Origin: Serratia quinivorans
Lineage (GTDB): Bacteria; Pseudomonadota; Gammaproteobacteria; Enterobacterales; Enterobacteriaceae
Assembly (NCBI RefSeq): GCF_946227985.1
Contig: NZ_CAMKGL010000012.1
Location: 62,001 to 126,000 of the forward strand
Direction of reading: 5' to 3'
DNA length: 64,000 nt
Within the stretch, counting starts at the first letter, position 1. Each line of letters begins with the position of its first letter. The position numbers and the translations under genes were made by a program. Positions 46,467 to 55,986 of the stretch are shown piece after piece. The notes beneath the pieces are model-generated. The model was not told the DNA's origin. It searched no databases and worked only from the letters and a program-made list of their open reading frames with translations.

Positions 46467-47377
46467 TGAAAGTTTCCTTGGTAGTTCCTGTGTTTAATGA
46501 AGAAGAAACAATACCTGTCTTCTATAAGTCAGTACGCGAATATAAACCAATTTCCGATTATGACATTGAGATTATTTTCATTAATGATGGTAGTTCAGAT
46601 AAAACAGAAAGCATTATATCTTCATTATCCTTGGCAGATAGCAATGTTAAATCTATAAACTTTACACGTAATTTTGGTAAGGAACCTGCCCTCTTCGCTG
46701 GATTAGAATCATCTACTGGTGATGTGATTATTCCTATAGATGTTGACTTGCAAGATCCAATAGATGTCATCCCACGATTGATTCAGCGATGGGAAAATGG
46801 CGCAGAAGTGGTTTTAGCAAAGCGCATTGATAGAAAATGTGATGGAAGAATGAAGCGTAAAAGTGCAGAGTGGTTTTATAAAGTTCATAATAAAATAAGT
46901 GAACCTGTAATAGAGGAAAACGTTGGTGATTTTAGGCTTATGTCTCGAGAGGTGGTAGATAATATCAAACTACTCCCAGAGCGGAATTTATTTATGAAGG
47001 GAATATTAAGTTGGGTCGGGGGTAAAGTTGATGTTGTAGAATACAACAGAGCTGAGCGTATCGCCGGCACAAGTAAGTTCAATGGTTGGAAGCTTTGGAA
47101 CTTGGCCATTGAAGGAATCACCAGTTTTTCGACATTCCCACTTAGAATATGGGCATATCTTGGTTTTTTCGTTGCAACCTTATCCTTCCTATATGGAACA
47201 TGGATGATTTTAGATAAAATTATTTGGGGTAACCCTGTGGCAGGCTACCCATCTATCATCGTTTCCATCCTCTTTCTTGGAGGCGTACAGCTCATAGGCA
47301 TTGGTGTCCTTGGTGAGTATATTGGCAGGATTTATATTGAAACAAAATGTAGACCACGTTATATAGTGAAAAAGTGA
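46466..47377 (+). CDS. gtrB: Bactoprenol glucosyltransferase GtrB
   Basis: This 303-residue GT2 enzyme charges undecaprenyl phosphate with glucose from UDP-glucose on the cytoplasmic face. The catalytic domain has [35 protein letters not shown] and the DVDLQDP metal motif. Two C-terminal helices ([40 protein letters not shown]) complete the family plan. Base composition is clearly more AT-rich than the chromosome to the left. Confidence 0.94.
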   Translation: MKVSLVVPVFNEEETIPVFYKSVREYKPISDYDIEIIFINDGSSDKTESIISSLSLADSNVKSINFTRNFGKEPALFAGLESSTGDVIIPIDVDLQDPIDVIPRLIQRWENGAEVVLAKRIDRKCDGRMKRKSAEWFYKVHNKISEPVIEENVGDFRLMSREVVDNIKLLPERNLFMKGILSWVGGKVDVVEYNRAERIAGTSKFNGWKLWNLAIEGITSFSTFPLRIWAYLGFFVATLSFLYGTWMILDKIIWGNPVAGYPSIIVSILFLGGVQLIGIGVLGEYIGRIYIETKCRPRYIVKK

Positions 47378-47390
47378 GACATAAATTCAA

Positions 47391-48833
47391 ATGATCTGCA
47401 AAAACGACAAAAAAATATTGGCACTGTACTCAGGATTAGCTCTGCTATTCATATACCCTCTTATCCAAGCTGGGGTATTTTACAGGGATGATTTAGATAG
47501 GGCTATAACAGGGCAATATGGATGGCGAGGGCTAGGAAGACCCGTGGCTGATATCCTAATGAAAATACTGTCTGCAAGCGGTCACTACAATCTTGACCTA
47601 TTCCCATACACAATGATTACGTCCTGTCTGTTCATAGGGGCGTCATCTTTATTGTTAAAAAAGCACTTAACCAAAATGGATGTTCAACATCCTATTTTCG
47701 TCGCTGCGTTTTTGATATTCAATCCTTACATGCTGCAAAATATCGCCTATAGATATGACTCGCTTGGTATGGCTTTGGCTTTTTTCCTTGCTGTTTTATC
47801 TTACACTTATAGCAACAAAAATCTAATCCACGAAGTGGCAGTAAAAATAGTTTCCGGAGTCCTTGCATTAACTCTATATCAACCATGTGCAAATATCTTT
47901 ATAGGTCTACTTGCTGTAGACATTATTATATTTGGGCTTAAGAGCTGCTTAGAGATACATCACTTTACGAAGCTTGTCGCAAGAAAAGCTTGTGAATTCA
48001 TTTCATTTTACATTGTTTATATGTTGCTATTTTCAACAAAAAGCAACTCTCGCTCGGAATTAATAACCCCAGATATTGATGGCTATAGAACGCTAGTTAA
48101 TACCGTGAAAGATTTATATGAAATGATTGCATCTTACTTTCATGGTCCTGTGTATATTTACTTCTTAATTCCTGCATTTTTTATAATTGCATTTTCAATA
48201 AAGAGGTCAGTTCAAAAAAACAACAACTTTGTTTCACTTTCAATACTGATAGTTATTTCCATATTTGTTTTTTTAATTTCACTTTTAGGCCCGACAATAT
48301 TTCTGCGGGATTCGCCCGTTTTTCCGAGAACATTAGTATCATTCTCAGTGCTGTTTGTAATTATAGCCACCTCAATCGTTGAGCTTGCACCAAAAGCAAA
48401 GCATCTTGCGTTAATACCTTTAATTACAGCCTTTGCTTTTAGCGCTCAATTAAGTAGCGCTATGAAATCGCAGCGTGAATATGAAGACTTTGTATTTGAC
48501 ATGATATCCAGAGACATCATTAGTCACCCTAATGTGAAACTTATTGGCACAATCGGTCAAGTTAACATTAATGAGAGAGCAAGGTTACTGATGGATAACA
48601 AACCATTAATAGGATATTTCCTTAGCCCCGCGGCTGAATTTCTGGCATCATTCCAATTAATTAATAAAGGGTTGCCGAAAACCCTGCATGGTTATGGTGA
48701 CGAGCAAAGCAATAAAAACAAACTTGCATATATAGTAGGTAAAGGAATCACCCCTTTTTCGTCTAACAAGGACTATTCACTTTACTTTTTCGATAATGAA
48801 GTCATAGTTTCCTTGGGTGCCAATAAAAATTAA
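47391..48833 (+). CDS. Serotype-specific O-antigen glucosyltransferase (Gtr, GtrII-like)
   Basis: This 480-residue polytopic membrane protein is the third gene of the gtr cluster, the variable one that decides which O-antigen sugar is glucosylated and with what linkage. The N-terminus GVFYRDDLDRAITGQYGWRGLGRPVADIL has the acidic D-D pair and GRP motif common to GtrII-type enzymes. About nine helices follow, with a periplasmic C-terminal tail. It starts 13 bases after gtrB and is strongly AT-rich. The exact linkage cannot be deduced. Confidence 0.85.
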   Translation: MICKNDKKILALYSGLALLFIYPLIQAGVFYRDDLDRAITGQYGWRGLGRPVADILMKILSASGHYNLDLFPYTMITSCLFIGASSLLLKKHLTKMDVQHPIFVAAFLIFNPYMLQNIAYRYDSLGMALAFFLAVLSYTYSNKNLIHEVAVKIVSGVLALTLYQPCANIFIGLLAVDIIIFGLKSCLEIHHFTKLVARKACEFISFYIVYMLLFSTKSNSRSELITPDIDGYRTLVNTVKDLYEMIASYFHGPVYIYFLIPAFFIIAFSIKRSVQKNNNFVSLSILIVISIFVFLISLLGPTIFLRDSPVFPRTLVSFSVLFVIIATSIVELAPKAKHLALIPLITAFAFSAQLSSAMKSQREYEDFVFDMISRDIISHPNVKLIGTIGQVNINERARLLMDNKPLIGYFLSPAAEFLASFQLINKGLPKTLHGYGDEQSNKNKLAYIVGKGITPFSSNKDYSLYFFDNEVIVSLGANKN

Positions 48834-48847
48834 CACCTTTTAAAACC

Positions 48848-48867
48848 GGCCCTCCCTGCAGAGGGCC
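48848..48867. terminator. Shared terminator between gtr and tail fibre assembly genes
   Basis: The stem GGCCCTC/GAGGGCC with a 6-base loop lies between convergent genes. TTGTTTT follows on plus and GGTTTTAAAA on minus, so it may serve both. Confidence 0.75.
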
Positions 48868-48873
48868 ATTGTT

Positions 48874-49395
48874 TTAAAGCGGCGGGTTGGGCCATGCGAT
48901 TTTATCTGCTAAGTGTATATCAACAGCCTGAACTTTCTGCACATACTCCATCCATGTAATTAGAGATACCTTATCAGTATCGGTAATTATCCCCAACATC
49001 AATTGAGTTTGCCAAGCCTGAGTTTTTTTATTGGCTTCGTCCAAAAGTAACTTCTTCTGAGCTTGAGCCTGCGCCTTGTATTCTTCCTTGGTGTAGGTGC
49101 GGGGAGTAATTTTTTTACCATTAAAAACCCATTCCCCGGCGTCTGATAGCCCACGCGGCGCGCTTTTCTCGCTCACTTCAACAACAGATAAATTAATTGG
49201 CCAAAGCATCGAAACATCACGCGCCACGGCCAATATGATGCCATCGGCATCATAGGCAACTTTCACAGTATCGGCGGAAAAGTCCTTTTGGCTTTCATAC
49301 CAATCATTGCCATCTTCATCACGTAGATAGGCAACCGTCTTGCCTAACGCTGGTTCATCGGGGGTGTACTTTTTGAGATTTTTTAAATTCTTCAT
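48874..49395 (-). CDS. Tail fibre assembly protein (Tfa family)
   Basis: This 173-residue protein has the Tfa plan. The N-terminus (KKYTPDEPALGKTVAYLRDEDGNDWYESQKDF) binds the fibre, and the C-terminal helices (EEYKAQAQAQKKLLLDEAN, WQTQLMLGIITDTDKVSLITWMEYVQKV) chaperone it. The fibre gene ends 2 bases upstream, so the pair is coupled as usual. The ATG at 49395 follows AGGAA. It is the last gene of the late operon. Confidence 0.92.
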   Translation of the reverse strand: MKNLKNLKKYTPDEPALGKTVAYLRDEDGNDWYESQKDFSADTVKVAYDADGIILAVARDVSMLWPINLSVVEVSEKSAPRGLSDAGEWVFNGKKITPRTYTKEEYKAQAQAQKKLLLDEANKKTQAWQTQLMLGIITDTDKVSLITWMEYVQKVQAVDIHLADKIAWPNPPL

Positions 49396-49397
49396 AA

Positions 49398-51083
49398 TTA
49401 TACCGTTCCTACAGTGGCCCATTGTCCATTAATCAAAACTTGGATGGCCGAATATGCCCCCCATGTATCGGGATTGTAGTTCGCACCAGACATGCCGGTA
49501 TAAACACAACCTGACGGTAAATCAATGCGCCCCCCTGAGTCCCTAATAACAGTTCGGCCAGAGAGCCTCACGGCATTGACTAAATTCTGATAGGCCCAGT
49601 TTTGCGCGTTATTTTGTGCGTTAGAAATATTTTGGTTAAGCCAGTTACTGAGATAGCCTCCCCATATGGAGCCAGACAGATTCCCATCTTGATAAAGTTT
49701 ACCTCCATTGCTTCCCCCTGCGCCAACAGTAGCCCCGGCACTGAATGAGCCATCATTCCTAAATTCATACCAGCCATCAGCACCACCATTAGCCACATGA
49801 ATGCCAAGAAAGTGATACTCACCCATGCGCTCAGCCTGATATATATCAACAAACAAATTTCCTGCGCCTTGAATCCGCATGCCGTTAGTTTGCCGATAGT
49901 TATTCACGGGGTCCTGTAACCCCTGCTTCACAATAAACTCCATGCCTTTAACGAAGAGCGTTCGACCAACAGTTATATCATTCCCTGTAGATAATCCATC
50001 CCTGACAGTTAGCCAATCTATCGTGTCGCCAGTCTTATAAATAAAACGACCATCCGACTCTTGTTTTGTATAAGCATTTACATCGGCAGCGGTGGGTTTG
50101 TAATCAGTAGTGTAGATGCGACTCCATTTCACACCGTTTGCAGGTGTGTTTGACGAACCGACATAGGCAGCACCATTTCCTGAAACGGCAATATATCCCG
50201 TTGAAGGTGCTGCATCACATGGCAGACTCACCACGCCGGCTGCAATATTGCCTGTAATTGGTGGCGCGTTAGCCGAAGACACATTAACGCGGTAAAATTG
50301 CGCTACGTTGCTGTAAGCGTCCGATTTAGCTACTGGCCCCAATCCCAGGCCGTACATCGGCAGCGTTACATTACCGCCGACATCTGGGCCGATTGAATTA
50401 ACCGTCCGGACGGAGCCAACATCCGTGGTTGGGTTCAGTACGATAAACCTCTCTTGCTCAGCGTTGAACACCGTCAGGAATGGTGTTTTGGCAACGATAT
50501 CCCCTGCCCGTAATGCCGTATTACTGCCCTTCACCAGCGGGTAAGTTCCCATCACACGGCCACCCATAGTCAACTGCAGCGTGCTGGCACCGGTATTGTT
50601 CAGGGTGGGGTAAATGAGGAGCGGCGTTTTTAATGCCCAGTCTGTGGAGCCGTTCAGGAAATAGGTTGCCGGCAGCGCCAGCGTTAACCCATTCGCCGTA
50701 CCGCCGGCCACCGCCGACGTGTAATGGCCGCTTTGCAATTGCTCGATCTGCACGAACTGATTTTCTGAACCCCGCGTCGCAAAGTTGGCGATCACATCGT
50801 TCAGGGACCAACCCTTAGCCGCGGTGCCTTCCTGACCCCGTACAATCGTCAGCATATCGTTGTTGACTTCCGTAAGGTGGCAAACTTCGAACACGGTTTC
50901 TTTCGCATCCGTGAGCGTAATTTTCGCGTAGGTCTTAAGAAGGTTTGAGTCGTTAGCGTAGTCGTAAGTGAGCAGACCGGCGAACAGCGCCCCCGCGCCT
51001 GGCATCACCTGTATTGTGGTCTGGGTCGCCGTAATATCTGCTGCCAACGACGACACGACGTTGTTTCCAAATCCAATAATCAT
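49398..51083 (-). CDS. Tail fibre protein
   Basis: This 561-residue protein begins with a conserved baseplate-binding domain (MIIGFGNNVVSSLAADITATQTTIQVMPGAGALFAGL). A linker carries NQFVQIEQLQSG, followed by glycine/asparagine-rich beta regions (VGSVRTVNSIGPDVGGNVTLP is a common fibre repeat). It ends in a receptor-binding tip (SGCVYTGMSGANYNPDTWGAYSAIQVLINGQW). It overlaps the preceding gene by 4 bases (ATGA) and is followed by its assembly factor. Confidence 0.9.
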   Translation of the reverse strand: MIIGFGNNVVSSLAADITATQTTIQVMPGAGALFAGLLTYDYANDSNLLKTYAKITLTDAKETVFEVCHLTEVNNDMLTIVRGQEGTAAKGWSLNDVIANFATRGSENQFVQIEQLQSGHYTSAVAGGTANGLTLALPATYFLNGSTDWALKTPLLIYPTLNNTGASTLQLTMGGRVMGTYPLVKGSNTALRAGDIVAKTPFLTVFNAEQERFIVLNPTTDVGSVRTVNSIGPDVGGNVTLPMYGLGLGPVAKSDAYSNVAQFYRVNVSSANAPPITGNIAAGVVSLPCDAAPSTGYIAVSGNGAAYVGSSNTPANGVKWSRIYTTDYKPTAADVNAYTKQESDGRFIYKTGDTIDWLTVRDGLSTGNDITVGRTLFVKGMEFIVKQGLQDPVNNYRQTNGMRIQGAGNLFVDIYQAERMGEYHFLGIHVANGGADGWYEFRNDGSFSAGATVGAGGSNGGKLYQDGNLSGSIWGGYLSNWLNQNISNAQNNAQNWAYQNLVNAVRLSGRTVIRDSGGRIDLPSGCVYTGMSGANYNPDTWGAYSAIQVLINGQWATVGTV

Positions 51084-51706
51084 TGTGCAACCACCGTTAC
51101 AGAGTAGGTATAAACAAAGGGGAGCTTGACCAGAGACTGGCTGATCGCATCTTTCAGGAAATAGCCGACGCCATCGCCATAATCGGGGATCTGGATGGTG
51201 AACACGCCGTTATTGACCGTCACACTGATATCGAAGGTGCTTTGCAACGGCGGATCGATTCCATTAGTTCCATGAATAAATCGCGCCAGGCGGCGCTTGA
51301 GCCAGTCGATGCAAAAGTGAGAACCGTCACCTTTGTAAAAATTCCAGGTCAGGATCCGTTTAAAATAATCATCGGGTACGTATGACGCCGAGCCGGGAAC
51401 GTAATTCTTCAGACCGGCATAAGGAATGGCGTTGTACTCGATGGTGTTGTAGGCACCGCGGGCGATCGCATCCTCAGATATTTGCAGTAATGGCCGCCCT
51501 TCCCCGTAAATGCCGAGCGCTATCCAGTCCAGCAGTTCCCCCGTGATGGAGGGAGAAGTCCAGCACGGCAAATTAAGCGCATTGAGATAGTCAAGATACC
51601 CCTGCGCCAACGTGTTATAGGCAGTGAAGAATGCGACGATGTTGGGATCTTCGTTATATTGCGTATACGGATAAGCGGGAATGATTTTCTCAATGAGAGC
51701 TTGCAT
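51080..51706 (-). CDS. Baseplate wedge protein (gpI/gp48 position)
   Basis: This 208-residue protein lies between baseplate J and the tail fibre, where P2 gpI and Mu gp48 lie and link the baseplate to the fibre. The sequence (YNEDPNIVAFFTAYNTLAQGYLDYLNALNLPCWTSPSITGELLDWIALGIYGEGRP) is typical of phage proteins with a DUF2612-like N-terminal part. Function rests mainly on position. It overlaps the J gene by 17 bases. Confidence 0.75.
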   Translation of the reverse strand: MQALIEKIIPAYPYTQYNEDPNIVAFFTAYNTLAQGYLDYLNALNLPCWTSPSITGELLDWIALGIYGEGRPLLQISEDAIARGAYNTIEYNAIPYAGLKNYVPGSASYVPDDYFKRILTWNFYKGDGSHFCIDWLKRRLARFIHGTNGIDPPLQSTFDISVTVNNGVFTIQIPDYGDGVGYFLKDAISQSLVKLPFVYTYSVTVVAQ

Positions 51707-52916
51707 ATTGCTTCACCTGTATTTGTGCTGCCGAGGTGGAGAAATAGGCGTAGGTGTCGCCATAAACCAGACTTGACTCTGGTGCCGGTGGTTTTATTGC
51801 GCCGTTAATCCCGATTTGAACCTGGATCATGGAAAGCAGCGACGCAGCAACCAGCCCCTCAACCGATTTCAGAAAAATATCCTGTATCTGGAAAATGTTT
51901 ATCGGCTGTCCAACAGCGACAGCATTAACGTAATCGGCAATATTCTGCTGCACCGCTTTAGCAATGCCTTCCGGATCGATGTAGGTCGTCGAGGCTGAGT
52001 TCCAGGTGATCAGCACCACCACGTTTTGCGATGAAGGCACAACGAATGGCACCTGGTAGACGTCGGGGTAGACCGTGATCGGTATGGTTTTCTTTTCCAC
52101 CTCCGCCCCCGATGGATTCGATACATCGTTGGTCAAAATGGAAATATCCGGCACGGCTTTATAAATCGCATAGGCGACTTCATAAGGATCACCACCACCG
52201 ACGACGGCTACCCATTTTCCGAGCGTCGCCTGGCGGAACGAAATCAGGTTTTCCTGTACGCCAGCCACTTTTTGCAGGGATGATCGGTAGCAATCCGGCG
52301 TACCTTGCACCCCAAACATTCCGGACTGCAACACCTGCGCACGATACGACGCGGGGCTTTGCTCGTCCGTACCCGGTAAACCGGCAGTCAGATTAGTGCA
52401 GGTTATCTTGTAAGACTCCGGAACAGAGGTTTTCACCTGGTTAACTGTCCCTGCCGGCACTGCCCATATTCCCCCCGTCGTGGCCAGACAGTACTGGGGT
52501 TCCGTCTGTCCGCTGTCGGGGATCACCGTGTCTCGCCGGACGGTATACAGATAGGTGCCATCCCCTACTGTGAACCCCTTCTGAATACCAAACCCCGGCG
52601 GCCCCGAAAATACGACATACACCGATGTATTGGTGCCTTCGCCCTGTGGCACACCATAAGTGTTACCCAACTGCGTCAGAAGGTGTACATTCGCGCCGTA
52701 GGGGCTGCATGAGTTAATCAAATCGACCCGCGCCTGGTCGCAAACCAGCAACGCACCCACGCTGGTGCTGACCATGTCCTCTATCAATGAGCCGGGTAAA
52801 TCGGTCGTGATCCCGGGTGAAAGCCGCGTTGCTGTTTCAATAACCTGCTGGCGCAACTCTTCCGCCGTTTTGGCGACCGGGCCGGAAATATCATAAATAA
52901 CGGGTAAATCGCTCAT
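51690..52916 (-). CDS. Baseplate J-like protein
   Basis: This 408-residue protein matches the baseplate J/gp47 family, which builds the baseplate wedge ring and connects to the fibres. Seen are SLIEDMVSTSVGALLVCDQARVDLINSCSPYG, the RRDTVIPDSGQ beta domain, GTDEQSPASYRAQVL and a C-terminal domain with IDPEGIAKAVQQNIADYVNA. Its ATG overlaps the stop of the previous gene (ATGA). Confidence 0.92.
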   Translation of the reverse strand: MSDLPVIYDISGPVAKTAEELRQQVIETATRLSPGITTDLPGSLIEDMVSTSVGALLVCDQARVDLINSCSPYGANVHLLTQLGNTYGVPQGEGTNTSVYVVFSGPPGFGIQKGFTVGDGTYLYTVRRDTVIPDSGQTEPQYCLATTGGIWAVPAGTVNQVKTSVPESYKITCTNLTAGLPGTDEQSPASYRAQVLQSGMFGVQGTPDCYRSSLQKVAGVQENLISFRQATLGKWVAVVGGGDPYEVAYAIYKAVPDISILTNDVSNPSGAEVEKKTIPITVYPDVYQVPFVVPSSQNVVVLITWNSASTTYIDPEGIAKAVQQNIADYVNAVAVGQPINIFQIQDIFLKSVEGLVAASLLSMIQVQIGINGAIKPPAPESSLVYGDTYAYFSTSAAQIQVKQYASSH

Positions 52917-53245
52917 ACATACACCTTCGCCACTATTTTCGAACCCGAGTTGGTGATAACCGAAATGTCGTACACCGGCGGATCAACTTCGGTCAGTGCA
53001 ATCTGAAGTGAAGAGAAATGGCCGCTGAATTGCTGTTGCAGCCGGTTCACGTAAAACGTGGGGATAATCTGCTGGATCACAGAACCGTTGGCAGGAATGC
53101 CGTGATTCGCAAAAAAGGGGGGCTCCTGCGGTGCCAGCTTGAGGTTTTGAACTAGCGTGGTGAGATAGACGGCATCGTTAAAGCCGTTCGCGTCAGTGGC
53201 GATCGTGACCCACTTGCCGGATTCATCCTGCCCGTATGTTCTCAT
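52913..53245 (-). CDS. Baseplate wedge protein (gp25/W position)
   Basis: This 110-residue protein lies between the spike and the J protein, the place of the gp25/W-like wedge component. The sequence (NGFNDAVYLTTLVQNLKLAPQEPPFFANHGIPA ... FSSLQIALTEVDPPVYDISVIT) is like a gp46-type baseplate subunit, though the EPR core motif of gp25 is absent. It overlaps its neighbours on both sides by 4 bases. Confidence 0.75.
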   Translation of the reverse strand: MRTYGQDESGKWVTIATDANGFNDAVYLTTLVQNLKLAPQEPPFFANHGIPANGSVIQQIIPTFYVNRLQQQFSGHFSSLQIALTEVDPPVYDISVITNSGSKIVAKVYV

Positions 53246-53958
53246 TCGGTAATGCTCCCGTCGAAACTTGTTGTCGGCCCTCCGGTGTCTTGCCCATCGT
53301 TACCGTTACTGTGCTGATGGGAATTCACCCAGGTAAGCAGTTGCTGCCAGCCCTCATGCATAATGGCGGGGCTGGTGCTGGCCTGACCATCAGTCAGGGT
53401 TCCGCTCTGGCCAGTCAGCGACCATGAGCCCTTTGTCAGCGTCAGCACGGTACTGCCCACCGTGACCTTGAACTGCTCAGGCGTGGCAATCGTGATGCTC
53501 TCCGGCGTTAGCAGGAACGTCGTCTTGCTGCCGGCATCGCGTATCGTGACGCCTTCCGGGCCATACAACGTGAGCACTTGTCCGTCGACGTTCTCCCATT
53601 CCGTGTGACTGATCGGCAAAAACACCAGCGCGCTGAGATTGGCCGGCGGAGTGAGATCGGCAGTGCCCCCGCCCTGTCCGCTGGCCCCACCCAGGTAGGT
53701 ATCCGCCGGGATGACAATCCCCCTGTCTCCCGGTTGCATGGGATAGCGGATGTACTGTGGGCCGAACAAGGGGATAGTGATCTGCGGCAGCATGTACGGA
53801 ATATCGCGAAGCAGGAATGACACCGTGACCATATTTCCCGAGCGGATCACCACCGATGCGGGCAGTACCTTACCGGCCATTTGCATGGCGTCCGCGATTT
53901 TTTGGTCGGCGAACCGATGCATATTGCCGCCAAAACTCAGCTTTTTATCAATGCTCAC
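53242..53958 (-). CDS. Baseplate spike protein with HxH tip
   Basis: This 238-residue protein has an OB-fold region (VSFLLRDIPYMLPQITIPLFGPQYIRYPMQPGDRGIVIPADTY). A beta-helix with repeats such as VTIRDAGSKTTFLLTPESITIATPEQ follows, then a tip with His214-x-His216 (NSHQHSNGNDG). In P2 gpV and phi92 gp138 such histidines of the trimer bind an iron ion at the membrane-piercing point. It overlaps the next gene by 4 bases. Confidence 0.88.
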   Translation of the reverse strand: MSIDKKLSFGGNMHRFADQKIADAMQMAGKVLPASVVIRSGNMVTVSFLLRDIPYMLPQITIPLFGPQYIRYPMQPGDRGIVIPADTYLGGASGQGGGTADLTPPANLSALVFLPISHTEWENVDGQVLTLYGPEGVTIRDAGSKTTFLLTPESITIATPEQFKVTVGSTVLTLTKGSWSLTGQSGTLTDGQASTSPAIMHEGWQQLLTWVNSHQHSNGNDGQDTGGPTTSFDGSITE

Positions 53959-54998
53959 GACGCCCCCAATTTCACGTCCGGGTGAGCTTCAATGACGGTC
54001 ACCCAACTATTAGCGTCCGGTTGCCGGCTGTTGCCGAGCAGACGCACCGAAGACACCAGAAAATCACCGGTAAATGCAGCGTCATCACGAAACTGGGAAT
54101 ATGAAGATGCCTGTATCATCGGCCGAGAATCCTTAGGCATTCGGATATAATCCCCCACCTGAATGTCGCTGCGCATGACGCAGGGAATACTGACCGTACC
54201 AAATTGCACCCACGTTGGCTGACCGACCAAATCGGTAAATTCTATCTGTATCGGGTTTTGTCTACGGTAACCGCTGCTTTTTTTCGACTCTTTGTCGATT
54301 TGGTTTTCAATATCATTATCGAAAACACGGATTTCTTTGCCATTCACCACTGTTATTTCCACACCGGAATATTTACCGTCTTTGATGATGTTTTTACTCA
54401 GTGTTTTTAATTTCGTCGCCAGTTCAGAAAGGCTGCCGCAAAACATGTTGCTGTCGTAGTTATTCACCAAGCGGTCACTGATGCTTATCGAGAAACGGTA
54501 ATCGCCCCCCATATTCTGAAAGCATTGTGTCAACGCAACAGACAGCTTGATCCCTTTATTCCACGGCAGTGTTAAATTGATCGGGGCCAACGGCGCGGGA
54601 TTGACCGCAGAGACCGCCCCCGCCGTCACAATGAGATCTGTCCGTAGCTCGGTTCCCTGCCAGTTTCCCAACACCTGCCACACGGTCCCCTCCAACACCA
54701 GTCCTTGCTGTGCAGGCTTCGCCAGCGGTAACCCCTTCGACATGCCCACCCACATTTTTATCGTCATGCCAAACATATTCTGTCTGGCCTGCTGCATATC
54801 CTTCGGGCCTATCCCCCAAATGGTGATGCAGCTTTGCCCCATTGGCGTCGATTCACCAAAGCGTTGAATATCAAACTCAATCATTAAATTACCGGGATTG
54901 AACACACCATTTTTCAGACTGGAATATTGCTTGAAAAGTTTTCCGGGGTTACCGTTTTTATCGGGTGGGGCAAATATCTGAATATCATAGTACCGCAT
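53955..54998 (-). CDS. Tail hub protein (gpD/gp27-like position)
   Basis: This 347-residue protein lies between the plug and the spike, where the hub that joins tube and spike is encoded. The start (MRYYDIQIFAPPDKNGNPGKLFKQYSS) overlaps the previous stop as ATGA. Features include MIEFDIQRF, WNKGIKLSVALTQCFQNMGGDY and LVGQPTWVQFGTVSIPCVMRSDIQVGDYIRMP. Assignment rests on position, size and beta-rich character. Confidence 0.75.
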   Translation of the reverse strand: MRYYDIQIFAPPDKNGNPGKLFKQYSSLKNGVFNPGNLMIEFDIQRFGESTPMGQSCITIWGIGPKDMQQARQNMFGMTIKMWVGMSKGLPLAKPAQQGLVLEGTVWQVLGNWQGTELRTDLIVTAGAVSAVNPAPLAPINLTLPWNKGIKLSVALTQCFQNMGGDYRFSISISDRLVNNYDSNMFCGSLSELATKLKTLSKNIIKDGKYSGVEITVVNGKEIRVFDNDIENQIDKESKKSSGYRRQNPIQIEFTDLVGQPTWVQFGTVSIPCVMRSDIQVGDYIRMPKDSRPMIQASSYSQFRDDAAFTGDFLVSSVRLLGNSRQPDANSWVTVIEAHPDVKLGAS

Positions 54999-55273
54999 CA
55001 GTTGATTACCTCTATTTGCCCCGATGAATATCGCCACACCATTTTCGTGGCTGTGAATGCCCCGATAAGCAAGTTAATGTCGTACCCCATCGGCGAATCG
55101 ATCATCGGCATGGTTAACAGGCGATTACCTGAGTTGTCCGTAATATTGAGATACCAGCGCTGCGCGGCAATATTCCATTTGGTCTGGCAGTTGTATACCT
55201 CACCGTCAAGCATCGGCGTAAAAACCATGCTTTTCTGCTCATTCCCGGAAAACGGATAAAGTGTTGTGCTCAT
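54998..55273 (-). CDS. Baseplate plug protein
   Basis: This 91-residue beta-rich protein (FTPMLDGEVYNCQTKWNIAAQRWYLNITDNSGNRLLTMPMI) matches the small baseplate plug family known from minimal contractile tails such as cyanophage Pam3. There it closes the tube end at the hub. It overlaps both neighbours by 4 bases. The family call is from recognition of the W-N-x5-WY-N-I pattern and gene position. Confidence 0.7.
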   Translation of the reverse strand: MSTTLYPFSGNEQKSMVFTPMLDGEVYNCQTKWNIAAQRWYLNITDNSGNRLLTMPMIDSPMGYDINLLIGAFTATKMVWRYSSGQIEVIN

Positions 55274-55986
55274 AAATTAAACGCCCCGCTTAATTTACCG
55301 ATAAGCCCGGTTACAGCATCAGAAACGCTACTGCCCAACGACGTATTCCCGAGTGCAGAAACCGTATTGGTCCAGGCGCTCTCCGTGGTTTTGTCGCCGT
55401 TATCAATCTTGCCCAAATAACTGTTAATCGCCTGCTCCGCGCCGGTTTCGGTAATCAGCGGTTGTTCAAAGTCCCACAACCATTGACGCTGCGGTAGCGG
55501 ATCATTCGACCCCGTGACGTCCCGAACGGTACGCAGGATACAACCGCTATAAATCAGCGACGGGGTGGCCACGACGAACGTACCACCAAGATTGGCATGC
55601 GCCTGCAGGACGGCCTGCAATGCGCTGAGCGTGACCAGCTTTGTCAACGCTCCGGTGTTTTCATTCACCGGTGCATCCATCAGCATGGGAATGCGCAACG
55701 GTTGCGCCAGCAGTGCGTTAGCGGCGACAGCCTGATTAGCAAAGGGGTAACGGCCGATATCGTAATCAACCATGCTGGAACCCTGTGCGGCGCGCCAGTG
55801 GCAGAAATATTTATCCAGGTCGGTCAGATTTACCGCGCCGCCCATCAGGTTGCTGACAAAACTGGCGCTCTGCGTTAGCGCAACGATCGGCAGCATTCCT
55901 CCGGGGATACTCTGCGCAACACCGTCACAAAGGATCACCGGTGAGATTTCAAACCCCAACTTATAAAGTTCGCGGGTAAATGCCAT
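55270..55986 (-). CDS. Tail/baseplate protein downstream of the tape measure
   Basis: This 238-residue protein lies between the tape measure and the plug gene. The N-terminal half reads IVALTQSASFVSNLMGGAVNLTDLDKYFCHWRAAQGSSMVDYDIGRYPFANQAVAAN. The middle contains FVVATPSLIYSGCILRTVRDVTG, with QWLWDFEQPLITE further on. Its position is that of proteins that fix the tape measure end to the hub (gp53/gp54-like). It starts one base into the previous stop (TAATG). Exact function is unknown. Confidence 0.65.
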   Translation of the reverse strand: MAFTRELYKLGFEISPVILCDGVAQSIPGGMLPIVALTQSASFVSNLMGGAVNLTDLDKYFCHWRAAQGSSMVDYDIGRYPFANQAVAANALLAQPLRIPMLMDAPVNENTGALTKLVTLSALQAVLQAHANLGGTFVVATPSLIYSGCILRTVRDVTGSNDPLPQRQWLWDFEQPLITETGAEQAINSYLGKIDNGDKTTESAWTNTVSALGNTSLGSSVSDAVTGLIGKLSGAFNL

